Shown piece after piece: positions 1 through 4,964 of a DNA stretch of 5,975 nucleotides. A program made the translations under genes and the position numbers. Within the stretch, counting starts at the first letter, position 1, and each line of letters begins with the position of its first letter. This DNA comes from Trueperaceae bacterium. Lineage in GTDB: Bacteria > Deinococcota > Deinococci > Deinococcales > Trueperaceae. The notes under the pieces were generated by a model. That model had not been told where the DNA came from. It searched no databases and saw only the letters and a program-made list of their open reading frames with translations. The stretch lies in assembly GCA_003567075.1 (NCBI GenBank), contig PXAU01000163.1:1-5975 (forward strand), in the 5' to 3' direction.

Positions 1-3
1 CCT

Positions 4-28
4 CAGTCCAAGGAGCGGGGCGAACTCC
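4..28 (+). repeat. 25-bp inverted repeat, left copy
   Basis: This segment matches the reverse complement of 5860-5884 at 23 of 25 positions; the only differences are the two adjacent bases 13-14. The match stops at base 4 on the left and at base 28 on the right, two bases before the antitoxin start codon at 30. It includes AAGGAG (10-15), which is too far (14 bases) from that ATG to be an ideal ribosome-binding site. Because the window starts three bases upstream, it is unknown whether the left copy belongs to a longer repeat. Confidence 0.75.
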
Positions 29-29
29 G

Positions 30-320
30 ATGCCAACGATCACGACCTACACCACAGCCCGCGCGAGGCTCGCAACCCTCTGCGACGAGGTTGCCTCCAC
101 CCGGGAACCGGTCATCATCAAGCGCAGAAACGCAGAGGATGTCGCGCTCGCGGCGGCCTCTGAACTCGAGAGTCTGCTCGAGACCGCCCACCTCCTGCGG
201 TCGCCGAAGAACGCCCAGCGGTTGCTGTCCGCGATCTCCCGTGCCCAACGGAGTGTGCTTCAACCCTCTTCCGTTGACGATCTCAGAGAGCAGCTTGGCC
301 TTGGCGAAGAAGCGCCGTAG
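30..320 (+). CDS. Phd/YefM-family antitoxin (partner of YoeB)
   Basis: This 96-residue protein is the antitoxin half of a type II TA pair. Antitoxins of this family bind and inhibit their toxin through the C-terminal half and repress their own operon through the N-terminal half. The N-terminus (MPTITTYTTARARLATLCDE) followed by EPVIIKRR and EDVALAAASELESLLETAHLL (about residues 26-55) has the usual Phd/YefM layout, and LETAHLLRSP followed by NAQRLL is typical of YefM-like proteins paired with YoeB. Length is normal for the family. The ATG at 30 gives a full family-like N-terminus; AAGGAG at 10-15 is far upstream, so initiation may be weak or leaderless. The promoter lies mostly off the window. 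Third-position A/T is visibly more common here than in the CPBP gene, which hints at a separate origin. The family call is firm; the partner is inferred from adjacency. Confidence 0.88.
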   Translation: MPTITTYTTARARLATLCDEVASTREPVIIKRRNAEDVALAAASELESLLETAHLLRSPKNAQRLLSAISRAQRSVLQPSSVDDLREQLGLGEEAP

Positions 321-597
321 CGCCACACCCGCATCCTGCAAGCTGCTGGCAGTGTTTCAGACCGAGTTCCTCGAGGATCTTCGGTATTGGGTCACCACGA
401 ACCGAAGCACAGTGCGGAGAGCCCTCGACCTCGTTGAGGCCGCGCTCCGAGATCCGTTCGCTGGGCTCGGGAAGCCCGAACCGCTAAAGTACCTGCCCGC
501 GGGCACCTGGTCGCGCCGCCTCACCGAGGAGCACCGTCTCGTCTACCTGGTCGGTGATGGTCGCATCGACTTCCTCCAGGCTCGCTACCACTACTGA
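301..597 (+). CDS. yoeB: YoeB/Txe-family mRNA interferase toxin, start codon uncertain
   Basis: YoeB toxins bind the ribosome and cleave mRNA in the A site. The C-terminal 81 codons (352-597) align end to end with E. coli YoeB as I recall it: LRYW, then DPFAGLGKPEPLKY, WSRRLTEEHRLVY and the terminal ARYHY. The catalytic residues known from E. coli (Glu46, Arg65, His83) are all present, as the Glu of KPEPLK, the Arg of EEHRLV and the penultimate His. The start is the problem. Family members usually begin with an ATG just before a KLL-like first strand, but here that codon reads TGC (337-339). The remaining in-frame choices are TTG at 295 or 301, which overlap the antitoxin end by about 20 bases, or GTG at 352, which would remove the first beta strand. 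I use TTG 301 (98 residues) because it keeps that strand and couples translation to the antitoxin; AGAGAG at 285-290 lies upstream. The toxin may be weakly expressed. Confidence 0.82.
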   Translation: MAKKRRSATPASCKLLAVFQTEFLEDLRYWVTTNRSTVRRALDLVEAALRDPFAGLGKPEPLKYLPAGTWSRRLTEEHRLVYLVGDGRIDFLQARYHY

Positions 598-686
598 CAT
601 CTTCGATGGGCCCAACGGTTCGCCGCAGCGGGTACCTGTCCCTACTCGCGGTAGGTCCAGTGCCCGCCTTCACCAGGCACCATGCC

Positions 687-715
687 TTGCGCTCGCCCGC
701 AAACTCCGCGAGAAT
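687..715 (+). promoter_or_regulatory. Predicted promoter of the second TA operon
   Basis: TTGCGC (687-692) and GAGAAT (710-715) are separated by 17 bases and match the sigma-70-type -35 and -10 consensus at about 3 and 4 of 6 positions. They sit just upstream of the palindrome at 716-735 and the antitoxin start at 747, so a bound repressor would cover the transcription start. This is plausible but weak on sequence alone. The rest of 598-686 holds small inverted repeats (CCTAC/GTAGG at 641-655, GTGCC/GGCAC at 660-680) and no convincing gene. Confidence 0.35.
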
Positions 716-735
716 GTGTACGTAATGATGTACAC
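716..735 (+). promoter_or_regulatory. Palindromic operator upstream of phd-vapC
   Basis: GTGTAC (716-721) and GTACAC (730-735) form a perfect 6-bp inverted repeat with an 8-base spacer. It lies 12 bases before the antitoxin ATG and next to its Shine-Dalgarno sequence GGAGG (736-740). Phd/YefM and VapB antitoxins usually repress their own operon by binding palindromes of this kind between promoter and start codon, so this is the likely autoregulatory site. The palindrome is seen directly; its role is inferred. Confidence 0.55.
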
Positions 736-746
736 GGAGGTGGATC

Positions 747-1028
747 ATGGCCGGACGTAGTGTCTCGATAGCGGAAGCGCGGGCGAGGCTCCCCGGCCTG
801 GTCAAGGAGGCCGAGGAGGGCGAGACCATCCAGATCACGCGGTGGGGTGAGCCGGTGGCGGTCCTGGTCTCGTCGTCTCAGTATCAGCAGCTCGCGCATG
901 GGCGGCCATCGTTCGGCGCTGCGCTCGACAGATTCCTTGGCGGTGTCGAGATCACCGAGGTGGGGCTTGACCGGGATGAGCTCGAGGCCCTCCGTGACCG
1001 CGGTGCGGGACGGGTCGCTCCATGGTGA
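747..1028 (+). CDS. Phd/YefM-family antitoxin (partner of VapC)
   Basis: This 93-residue antitoxin is expected to bind and block the VapC toxin encoded immediately downstream and to repress the operon. The N-terminal DNA-binding and dimerisation part follows the Phd/YefM pattern closely: SVSIAEARARLPGLVKEAEE, then GETIQITRWGEPVAVLVSS (about residues 5-43). A variable toxin-binding tail follows, including GAALDRFLGG and VGLDRDELEALRDR. The ATG at 747 has a good Shine-Dalgarno sequence (GGAGG, 736-740, 6 bases away) and a palindromic operator directly upstream. Its last codons overlap the start of vapC by 7 bases, so the two are probably translationally coupled. A homologous C-terminal fragment lies at 5899-5975. 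Family call is firm. Confidence 0.93.
   Translation: MAGRSVSIAEARARLPGLVKEAEEGETIQITRWGEPVAVLVSSSQYQQLAHGRPSFGAALDRFLGGVEITEVGLDRDELEALRDRGAGRVAPW
883..958 (+). repeat. Direct repeat, copy A (inside antitoxin gene)
   Basis: These 76 bases match 5900-5975 in the same orientation at about 63 positions by hand count. The match starts abruptly at ATCAGCAGCTCGCGCA and runs to the end of the window, so the right copy may extend further. Copy A encodes the middle to C-terminal part of the antitoxin at 747-1028. Confidence 0.8.
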
Positions 1029-1453
1029 GGCCTCGCTACTTGCTCGACACCAACGTGCTATCCGAACCCGTCCGTCGAGAGCCGGATGCGGCGGTCGTCG
1101 AGAAGCTGCGTGAGCACGGCGGCGAGTTGGCCACCGCCTCCGTCGTGTGGCACGAGTTGGCCTTCGGCGTCCGGCTGCTCCGGCCCTCGCGGAAGCGTTC
1201 GGCGATCGAGCGATACCTCGACGAGGTCGTATCGGCTGCCCTGCCGATCCTTCCCTACGATGCCGCCGCGGCCGAGTGGCACGCCGAGCAGCGCGCCCGG
1301 CTCTCGAATGGCGGCCTCACACCTTCGTTCGCAGATGGCCAGATCGCTGCGGTGGCTGCGGTCCACGACCTCATCCTGGTGACGAACAACGTCCAAGACT
1401 TCGAGCGCTATCCCGAACTGCGTGTCGAGCGTTGGCACCGGGCATCCACGTGA
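1022..1453 (+). CDS. vapC: PIN-domain VapC-type ribonuclease toxin
   Basis: VapC toxins are Mg2+-dependent endoribonucleases of the PIN fold that cleave tRNA or rRNA. This 143-residue protein has the normal length and all acidic active-site positions: Asp9 in LLDTNVLSE, Glu45 in WHELAFGV, Asp105 in FADGQIAAVA, and Asp126 in TNNVQDF. The N-terminal strand plus LDTN and the late TNNVxDF block place it in the VapC/FitB group. The start ATG at 1022 overlaps the antitoxin stop (TGA at 1026-1028), giving a 7-base overlap typical of antitoxin-first TA operons. There is no sign of truncation or a missing catalytic residue, so it should be active. An unusual point is pairing with a Phd/YefM antitoxin rather than a VapB-type one, which is a known combination. 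Its RNA target cannot be told from sequence. Confidence 0.94.
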   Translation: MVRPRYLLDTNVLSEPVRREPDAAVVEKLREHGGELATASVVWHELAFGVRLLRPSRKRSAIERYLDEVVSAALPILPYDAAAAEWHAEQRARLSNGGLTPSFADGQIAAVAAVHDLILVTNNVQDFERYPELRVERWHRAST

Positions 1454-1620
1454 CAGGACACCGAACCTGTCAGAGCGACCCGCGAACCCGCGGTGGCACC
1501 GGCGCCTCTGGCGCGGCCAGGGGGAGCGACGCGGCGTGGCTGGTCACGGTCACCGAACCCCTGCCCGATTGCCCGAGCGTCCACACCGCCTGGGCGCGGA
1601 TCGCCACGCAGTCGGCCTAG
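1450..1620 (+). CDS. Possible 56-residue ORF coupled to vapC, or 5' part of a broken gene
   Basis: A GTG at 1450 overlaps the vapC stop in a GTGA arrangement and opens a 56-codon frame ending in TAG at 1618-1620. Third codon positions are strongly GC-rich through most of it, as in real genes nearby. The protein (ending WARIATQSA) matches no family I recognise. The same frame continues after the stop into the ORF at 1645, so the two could be halves of one gene split by a nonsense change. It could equally be noncoding DNA in which GC periodicity arises by chance. Confidence 0.2.
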   Translation: MTGHRTCQSDPRTRGGTGASGAARGSDAAWLVTVTEPLPDCPSVHTAWARIATQSA

Positions 1621-1644
1621 GGCAGTTGGCGATCGCAGAGCAAG

Positions 1645-2043
1645 ATGCGCGGTCCGGACGTCGTCACCGCCGTCGTCCCCCCGGCGACGGAGCCGCTCCA
1701 GGCCGGCGACGCCTACGTCGTGAGGGTCGGGCGCTGGCTGAGGATCCGCTGCCGCGTCCTCGAGTCGTCAGCGCCCGAAGCCGCTGCGGCGAGCAACGAA
1801 GCCGCGCGTGTCTTCGCCGCCACGGGGACAGCCCTGGGCGGGCTCCTCCGAGCGCGTTTCCGCCGCACCGTCTTCCGCCAACCGGGCGGTCCCGTCATGG
1901 CCCGCGCGCAGGCGCGGCTCGACGCCCTGCCGTTCCTCGTCCCGTCCCGGGAGACCCTCGCGAACGAGCACCGGCACACGCTCAGGTACCTCAACCTCAG
2001 CTTCCGCGCCGGGGGCGGCGCGCTTCGCGCGCGTGTCCAGTAG
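1645..2043 (+). CDS. Hypothetical protein, unrecognised
   Basis: This 132-residue ORF has no family I can name. Support for coding comes from very strong GC bias at third codon positions along its whole length. The product has a hydrophobic N-terminal stretch (VVTAVVPPATEPLQAGDAYV, about residues 6-25), an Ala-rich helix-like middle (about 42-65) and a basic C-terminal half rich in Arg, including LPFLVPSRETLANEH (about 93-107). No signal peptide, transmembrane helix or catalytic motif is clear. The ATG at 1645 has only a weak upstream AGAG. The frame is also open upstream to the TAG at 1618, and beyond that back to the end of vapC. It may therefore be the C-terminal part of a longer, interrupted gene. 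The stop lies 4 bases from the stop of the convergent minus-strand gene. A GC hairpin (GCGCGC-TTC-GCGCGC, 2018-2032) sits near its end. Confidence 0.45.
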   Translation: MRGPDVVTAVVPPATEPLQAGDAYVVRVGRWLRIRCRVLESSAPEAAAASNEAARVFAATGTALGGLLRARFRRTVFRQPGGPVMARAQARLDALPFLVPSRETLANEHRHTLRYLNLSFRAGGGALRARVQ

Positions 2044-2047
2044 GGGA

Positions 2048-2428
2048 TCAGGGCCCTTGGAGGTCGCGCGGACGCCGTGCGATGTCGGGAAACGCCCTCA
2101 GGACCGCCGCATCGAAGGTCGCCAGGGGGCAGCCCGAGCGCGCGGCGAGTTCGACGAAGAGCGTGTCGTACACGGCGACGCCCGACTCGATGGAGCGCAG
2201 CAGCGCCCCCTGGCAGAGCGTCCCGGTCGCGATCGACGCGATGCCGAGCCGCCGCGGCTGCGCTTGCCAGCCGGCCTCGATCCGATCGAGGATCGCCTCG
2301 CGCTCGGCGACGTACCCCTCCAGCAGCTCGCGCACTTCCTGCTCCATGCTGCGGTTGTGACGCCTCGCCAGTGCCTTCAGGGACGCCACCACCCCAGGGG
2401 GGACGTTGCGCACGGTGATCGTCGGCAT
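2048..2428 (-). CDS. VapB-like RHH antitoxin fused to a truncated PIN (VapC) C-terminus
   Basis: The first 60 or so residues are a FitA/VapB-type ribbon-helix-helix antitoxin: MPTITVRNVPPGVVASLKAL, then ARRHNRSMEQEVRELLEGYV, with the RSMEQEVRELL helix typical of the family. From about residue 80 to 118 the sequence is the C-terminal part of a PIN toxin: GVAVYDTLFVELAARSGC (Asp88) and PLATFDAAVLRAFP (Asp106), matching the third and fourth acidic positions of VapC. The N-terminal PIN half with the first Asp and the Glu is absent, so nuclease activity is not expected. The simplest reading is an in-frame deletion joining vapB to the 3' end of its vapC. The ATG at 2426-2428 has an ideal Shine-Dalgarno sequence (AAGGAGG, 2440-2434) 5 bases upstream, and a TANNNT-like element (TAGCAT, 2455-2450) lies beyond, so expression looks preserved. 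The product could act as an orphan antitoxin or repressor. Residues 61-79 match neither part clearly. Confidence 0.85.
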   Translation of the reverse strand: MPTITVRNVPPGVVASLKALARRHNRSMEQEVRELLEGYVAEREAILDRIEAGWQAQPRRLGIASIATGTLCQGALLRSIESGVAVYDTLFVELAARSGCPLATFDAAVLRAFPDIARRPRDLQGP

Positions 2429-2471
2429 CGCGGCCTCCTTGCTGGCACGATGCTAGCCCTCGTGGCGATCG

Positions 2472-2500
2472 TCGACCGGCACGGACGCGGCTGCTAACCT
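2472..2500 (+). promoter_or_regulatory. Predicted promoter for a leaderless CPBP protease mRNA
   Basis: TCGACC (2472-2477) and TAACCT (2495-2500) are spaced by 17 bases and resemble actinobacterial -35 and -10 (TANNNT) elements. The -10 ends 7 bases before the ATG at 2508, so transcription would start at or next to the start codon. No Shine-Dalgarno sequence is visible in the gap, which fits leaderless translation, common in Actinomycetota. The site lies between two divergent genes. Confidence 0.5.
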
Positions 2501-2507
2501 CGATGTC

Positions 2508-3434
2508 ATGAACCATGGGCAGGGCGACGCGGGCCACGCGTCGGGGGCATGGCGGGCGCTCGCGGGCTACGCCGTGGTGACCTTCGCGTGGACCTGGACG
2601 ATCTGGTGGGGCGCCGTCGTCGCTCGGGCCCTGTCGATCGACGTTCCCGTGGGCCTCGTCGTGTTCCTCGGGGGTCCCGGCCCGCTGCTCGGTACACTCT
2701 TCGTCCTGCGGCGGTCCGCACGCGGGTATCGACGCGGCTTCCTCGGCCGGACCGTCGACCCGCGGCGCGTCTCCGGCGCCTGGTGGCTGGCGATGGCGGC
2801 GGTGGCCGTCCTCCCCGCGCTCGTGGGCTACCTGGGCAGTGCGGCCGTGGGTCGCCCCGCGGTGATGGACGTGGCGCTGCCGGCAGGCGCGATCGCCTTC
2901 GCGATCGGCTTCGCCCTCGCGGCGGGCCTGGTCGAGGAGCCCGGTTGGCGCGGCGTCGGGCAGGACGTGGTGCAGTACCGCGCCAAGCCGGTCGTGGGCA
3001 TCCTCGTCGTCGCCGCCCTGTGGGTGGCGTGGCACCTCCCGCTGTTCTTCCTGGAGGGGACGTACCAGCACGACCTCGGCTTCCTCACCGCCAGGTTCTG
3101 GTACTTCAACCTCTCGCTGGCGCTACTGAGCGTCCTGTACGCGTGGCTGGTCAACGGCTCCGGCGGCAGCGTCCTCATCGCCGTGGTCGCGCACGCCGGG
3201 ACGAACGTCGCCGGCGGCCTGATCCCGCAGGATGCCCTGACGGACGTGTTCCGGACGCTCGCCCTCGCGCTCGCAGCCGTGGCGGTCATCGTGTTCACCC
3301 GCGGCGACCTCGCGTTGGCGCCCTCGCGGCGCGCGCGGGCCACGCAGGCGGCCGCCGCACCCGGCGGCGACACCGGCGACGGCGTGGGGGCGCCGTGGGC
3401 GCCAGCGGACCCGTCGCTCGAACCAGAGCCCTGA
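2508..3434 (+). CDS. CPBP-family intramembrane glutamic endopeptidase
   Basis: This 308-residue membrane protein belongs to the CPBP/Abi family related to eukaryotic Rce1 CAAX proteases. The three signature motifs are present: EEPGWRG (Glu143, Glu144, Arg148), WVAWHLPLFF (His176) and AHAGTN (His229, Asn233). The Glu pair and the two histidines form the predicted active site within the membrane. About eight hydrophobic segments are visible, near residues 17-39, 47-67, 90-112, 123-141, 160-181, 196-215, 218-238 and 247-264. A hydrophilic tail of about 45 residues rich in Ala, Gly, Pro and Arg follows. The ATG at 2508 is chosen because a good promoter ends just before it. Bacterial members process membrane or secreted peptides or confer bacteriocin self-immunity; the substrate here is unknown. 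It was probably cotranscribed with the glycosyltransferase whose stub starts 4 bases after the stop. GC3 is much higher than in the first TA pair, suggesting older host-like DNA. Confidence 0.93.
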   Translation: MNHGQGDAGHASGAWRALAGYAVVTFAWTWTIWWGAVVARALSIDVPVGLVVFLGGPGPLLGTLFVLRRSARGYRRGFLGRTVDPRRVSGAWWLAMAAVAVLPALVGYLGSAAVGRPAVMDVALPAGAIAFAIGFALAAGLVEEPGWRGVGQDVVQYRAKPVVGILVVAALWVAWHLPLFFLEGTYQHDLGFLTARFWYFNLSLALLSVLYAWLVNGSGGSVLIAVVAHAGTNVAGGLIPQDALTDVFRTLALALAAVAVIVFTRGDLALAPSRRARATQAAAAPGGDTGDGVGAPWAPADPSLEPEP

Positions 3435-3438
3435 GCGC

Positions 3439-3513
3439 ATGGTCACCTTCGTGATCCCGGCGCACAACGAGGCGCGCCTGCTCACCGCGACGCTAGACGG
3501 TCGCGGCATGTAG
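3439..3513 (+). pseudogene. N-terminal stub of a family 2 glycosyltransferase
   Basis: Twenty-four codons from ATG 3439 to TAG 3511 encode MVTFVIPAHNEARLLTATLD followed by GRGM. The first 20 residues are the classic start of a GT-A-fold family 2 glycosyltransferase: the first beta strand with the VIPAHNE nucleotide-sugar-binding motif and the following helix. Intact members have more than 200 residues, so over 90 percent of the gene is missing. The break lies near 3498, after which the sequence is unrelated. The start is 4 bases after the CPBP stop, as expected for an operon. A TA pair lies immediately downstream, so the rest was probably lost when that DNA arrived or by a later deletion. Confidence 0.72.
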
Positions 3514-3527
3514 GCCGGTGGGCCTAC
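3510..3527 (+). terminator. Hairpin after the CPBP/glycosyltransferase remnant
   Basis: GTAGGCC (3510-3516) and GGCCTAC (3521-3527) form a perfect 7-bp stem with a GGTG loop, overlapping the stub's stop codon. There is no T-run after it, so it is not a classic intrinsic terminator, though GC-rich actinobacteria often use hairpins without a T-tail. It could separate the older operon from the TA pair downstream. Confidence 0.35.
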
Positions 3528-3551
3528 CCACTGGGGCCGTCGCGAGATCTG

Positions 3552-3587
3552 TTGACAGGTGCTATCCTAGGTCCTGCGAACAGCACC
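3552..3587 (+). promoter_or_regulatory. Promoter/operator region of the third TA pair
   Basis: This stretch has TTGACA (3552-3557), an extended -10-like TGCTATCCT (3560-3568), and a perfect 6-bp inverted repeat GGTGCT (3558-3563) / AGCACC (3582-3587) with an 18-base spacer. TTGACA lies only 5 bases before TATCCT, so the two cannot form one promoter. The extended -10 alone, or TTGACA with a poor -10 near 3575, are the options. The inverted repeat is a candidate antitoxin operator. The exact promoter is unresolved, but control from this region is likely. Confidence 0.45.
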
Positions 3588-3601
3588 GGTTAGGAGGAGC
3601 C

Positions 3602-3877
3602 ATGGCCACACCAACCAAGTTCTCCGAGGACGTCGTCCCGCTCAGCGACCTCAAGGCCAACCCGGGCAAGATCGTCCACCAGGTCGACGCCACGCGGCGT
3701 CCCGTGCTGCTGACCAGCCGCGGTCGCGGGGTCGCCGTCGTGCAGGCGCTGGCCGACTACGAGGCCGAGTCCGAGGAGCGCGCCTTCCTGCGCGACGTCG
3801 TCGCCGGCCTGATGGACCTCGACGCCGGTGACGAGCTCACCCTGGAAGAGGCCAAGCGTCGCCTCGGCCTAGCCTGA
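3602..3877 (+). CDS. Phd/YefM-family antitoxin (partner of RelE/ParE toxin)
   Basis: This 91-residue antitoxin should neutralise the toxin encoded immediately after it. The order is standard for Phd/YefM: VVPLSDLKANPGKIVHQV (about residues 11-28), then RRPVLLTSRGRGVAVVQAL and ADYEAESEERAFLRDVVAGL. A toxin-binding tail ends in LTLEEAKRRLGLA. SDLKANPGKIV and RPVLLTSRGRGVAV are the strongest family signatures. The ATG at 3602 is preferred over upstream in-frame codons because AGGAGG (3592-3597) lies 4 bases before it and the protein then begins at the usual family position. The stop (3875-3877) directly abuts the toxin ATG. High GC3 matches the surrounding older genes better than the first TA pair does. 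Confidence 0.93.
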   Translation: MATPTKFSEDVVPLSDLKANPGKIVHQVDATRRPVLLTSRGRGVAVVQALADYEAESEERAFLRDVVAGLMDLDAGDELTLEEAKRRLGLA

Positions 3878-4177
3878 ATGCCGTCCCGGCACCGCGTTAC
3901 CTTCGCCAACTCAGCGGTCGTCGATCTCGGGAACGTCCGGCACTGGTACGTCGAGCGAGGCGCGCCCGAGGTCGGCGAGCGCCTGCTACGCGAGATCGTC
4001 GCGGCGGTGGAGATGCTCGCCGACGTCCCCGAGGGCGGACGCGTGGTGCCGGAGTTCGACGTGGCGGCGCTGCGTGAGATCAGTCACTCGCCGTTCCGCA
4101 TCGTCTATCGCATCGACGCGGAACGCGTGCGGATCGTGCGCCTGTGGCGCGGTGAACGCGTCCTGCGCCTGCCGTGA
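3878..4177 (+). CDS. RelE/ParE-superfamily toxin
   Basis: This 99-residue protein is a RelE/ParE-fold toxin. Members either cleave mRNA on the ribosome (RelE) or poison DNA gyrase (ParE); sequence alone does not settle which. The N-terminus FANSAVVDLGNVRHWYVERG and helix EVGERLLREIVAAVEMLADV (about residues 31-50) are followed by the conserved strand region: LREISHSPFRIVYRID (65-80) and VRIVRLWRGERVLRL (84-98). The REI-x-x-SPFRIVYRI pattern is typical of ParE-like members. The start codon follows the antitoxin stop with no gap and no strong Shine-Dalgarno sequence of its own, so it probably depends on translational coupling. Length is normal and nothing seems missing. Confidence 0.9.
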   Translation: MPSRHRVTFANSAVVDLGNVRHWYVERGAPEVGERLLREIVAAVEMLADVPEGGRVVPEFDVAALREISHSPFRIVYRIDAERVRIVRLWRGERVLRLP

Positions 4178-4178
4178 G

Positions 4179-4194
4179 CCCGGCGAGCACCGGG
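4179..4194 (+). terminator. Short GC hairpin after the RelE/ParE toxin
   Basis: CCCGG (4179-4183) and CCGGG (4190-4194) form a perfect 5-bp stem with a 6-base loop, starting one base after the toxin stop codon. No T-run follows. It may attenuate read-through into the downstream gene, but a 5-bp stem is weak evidence in GC-rich DNA. Confidence 0.22.
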
Positions 4195-4267
4195 AATCGA
4201 TCCCTGCCGACGACCGCCCTGCCGCCAAGGGGCGAAGCCACGCGAACGTGCCACGATGCGAAGCACC

Positions 4268-4921
4268 ATGGCCCAACCCAAAAGCCGGAAGTCACGTAGC
4301 AAGCCGAGGTACGTCGGCCAGTTCCTGGTCGTCCTCCCCGGGACCGCTCCGCTGGTGTGGCGCCGGATCCTCGTCCCGGAGGCGTACACCTTCTGGGACC
4401 TCCACGTCGCGATCCAGGACGCGATGGGCTGGATGGACTCGCACCTCCACGAGTTCGAGATCGTCGACCCGAGCGGCCGCTTCGAGTGCATCGGCATCCC
4501 GCTCGACGACCTCGACGACGTTCGCCCCACCGCGGCCGGCTGGGAGGTGCCGATCGCGAAGGTCCTCGTCCGCGGCATGGGACCCATGCGCTACCGCTAC
4601 GACTTCGGCGACGACTGGGAACACACCCTCGAGCTCGAAGGGGTGGAAGCCGCCGACGGCGGTCGCTACCCCCGCTGCGTCGCCGGCGCGGGCGCCTGCC
4701 CACCTGAGGACGTGGGCGGCACGAGAGGCTACGCCGACTTCCTGCAGATCATCCGGGACCCCGACCACCCGGAGCACGAAGAGACGCTGACCTGGGCCGG
4801 TGGCGCGTTCGACCCCCACGCCTTCGACCCGGCATCGGTGAAGTTCGACGACCCACGGAAGCGCTGGCGAACGGCGTTCCAGGAGGGGGGACGCGCCGCC
4901 ACCCGACCCACGTGGGCGTGA
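4268..4921 (+). CDS. Plasmid pRiA4b ORF-3-like family protein
   Basis: This 217-residue protein matches the pRiA4b ORF-3-like family, named after a gene on an Agrobacterium Ri plasmid and of unknown biochemical function. Family blocks are visible in order: PLVWRRILVPEAYTFWDLH (28-46), AIQDAMGWMDSHLHEFEI (48-65), RYRYDFGDDWEHTLELE (108-124), the YPRC-x-x-G-x-x-x-CPPEDVGG block (Cys137, Cys144; 134-151) and GGAFDPHAFD (178-187). The paired cysteines may bind a metal, but that is a guess. There is no signal peptide or membrane segment, so it is probably cytoplasmic. An ATG at 4256 is in frame and four codons longer; neither start has a clear Shine-Dalgarno sequence, and I chose 4268 for the GAAG just upstream. 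Members are often found on mobile DNA and plasmids. It lies between two TA pairs and is not obviously part of either. Confidence 0.9.
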   Translation: MAQPKSRKSRSKPRYVGQFLVVLPGTAPLVWRRILVPEAYTFWDLHVAIQDAMGWMDSHLHEFEIVDPSGRFECIGIPLDDLDDVRPTAAGWEVPIAKVLVRGMGPMRYRYDFGDDWEHTLELEGVEAADGGRYPRCVAGAGACPPEDVGGTRGYADFLQIIRDPDHPEHEETLTWAGGAFDPHAFDPASVKFDDPRKRWRTAFQEGGRAATRPTWA

Positions 4922-4964
4922 TCAGCCCGCCGGGGCCGATAGGATGGGAAGGGAGGCCGCCGAA

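Noticed and set aside
2018..2032. GCGCGC-TTC-GCGCGC hairpin as a bidirectional terminator between convergent genes
   Set aside because: It lies inside the reading frame of the hypothetical ORF, has no T-run and consists of simple GC alternation common in this DNA.
1422..2360. Plus-strand open frame of 312 codons
   Set aside because: It overlaps the VapB-PIN chimera, which has clear family motifs, and its composition (Arg, Ala, Pro, Ser) is typical of an out-of-frame GC-rich stretch.
1713..3071. Long minus-strand open frame of 452 codons
   Set aside because: It is antisense to the CPBP protease and to the hypothetical ORF, shows no domain, and is rich in Arg, Gly and His as expected for the antisense of GC-rich coding DNA.
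2549..3454. Plus-strand open frame of 301 codons inside the CPBP gene
   Set aside because: It is a frame-shifted shadow of a gene that carries all three CPBP motifs; the product is extremely Arg-rich with no domain.
3552..3568. TTGACA and TATCCT as one sigma-70 promoter
   Set aside because: Only 5 bases separate them, far from the required 16-19, so at most one belongs to a working promoter.
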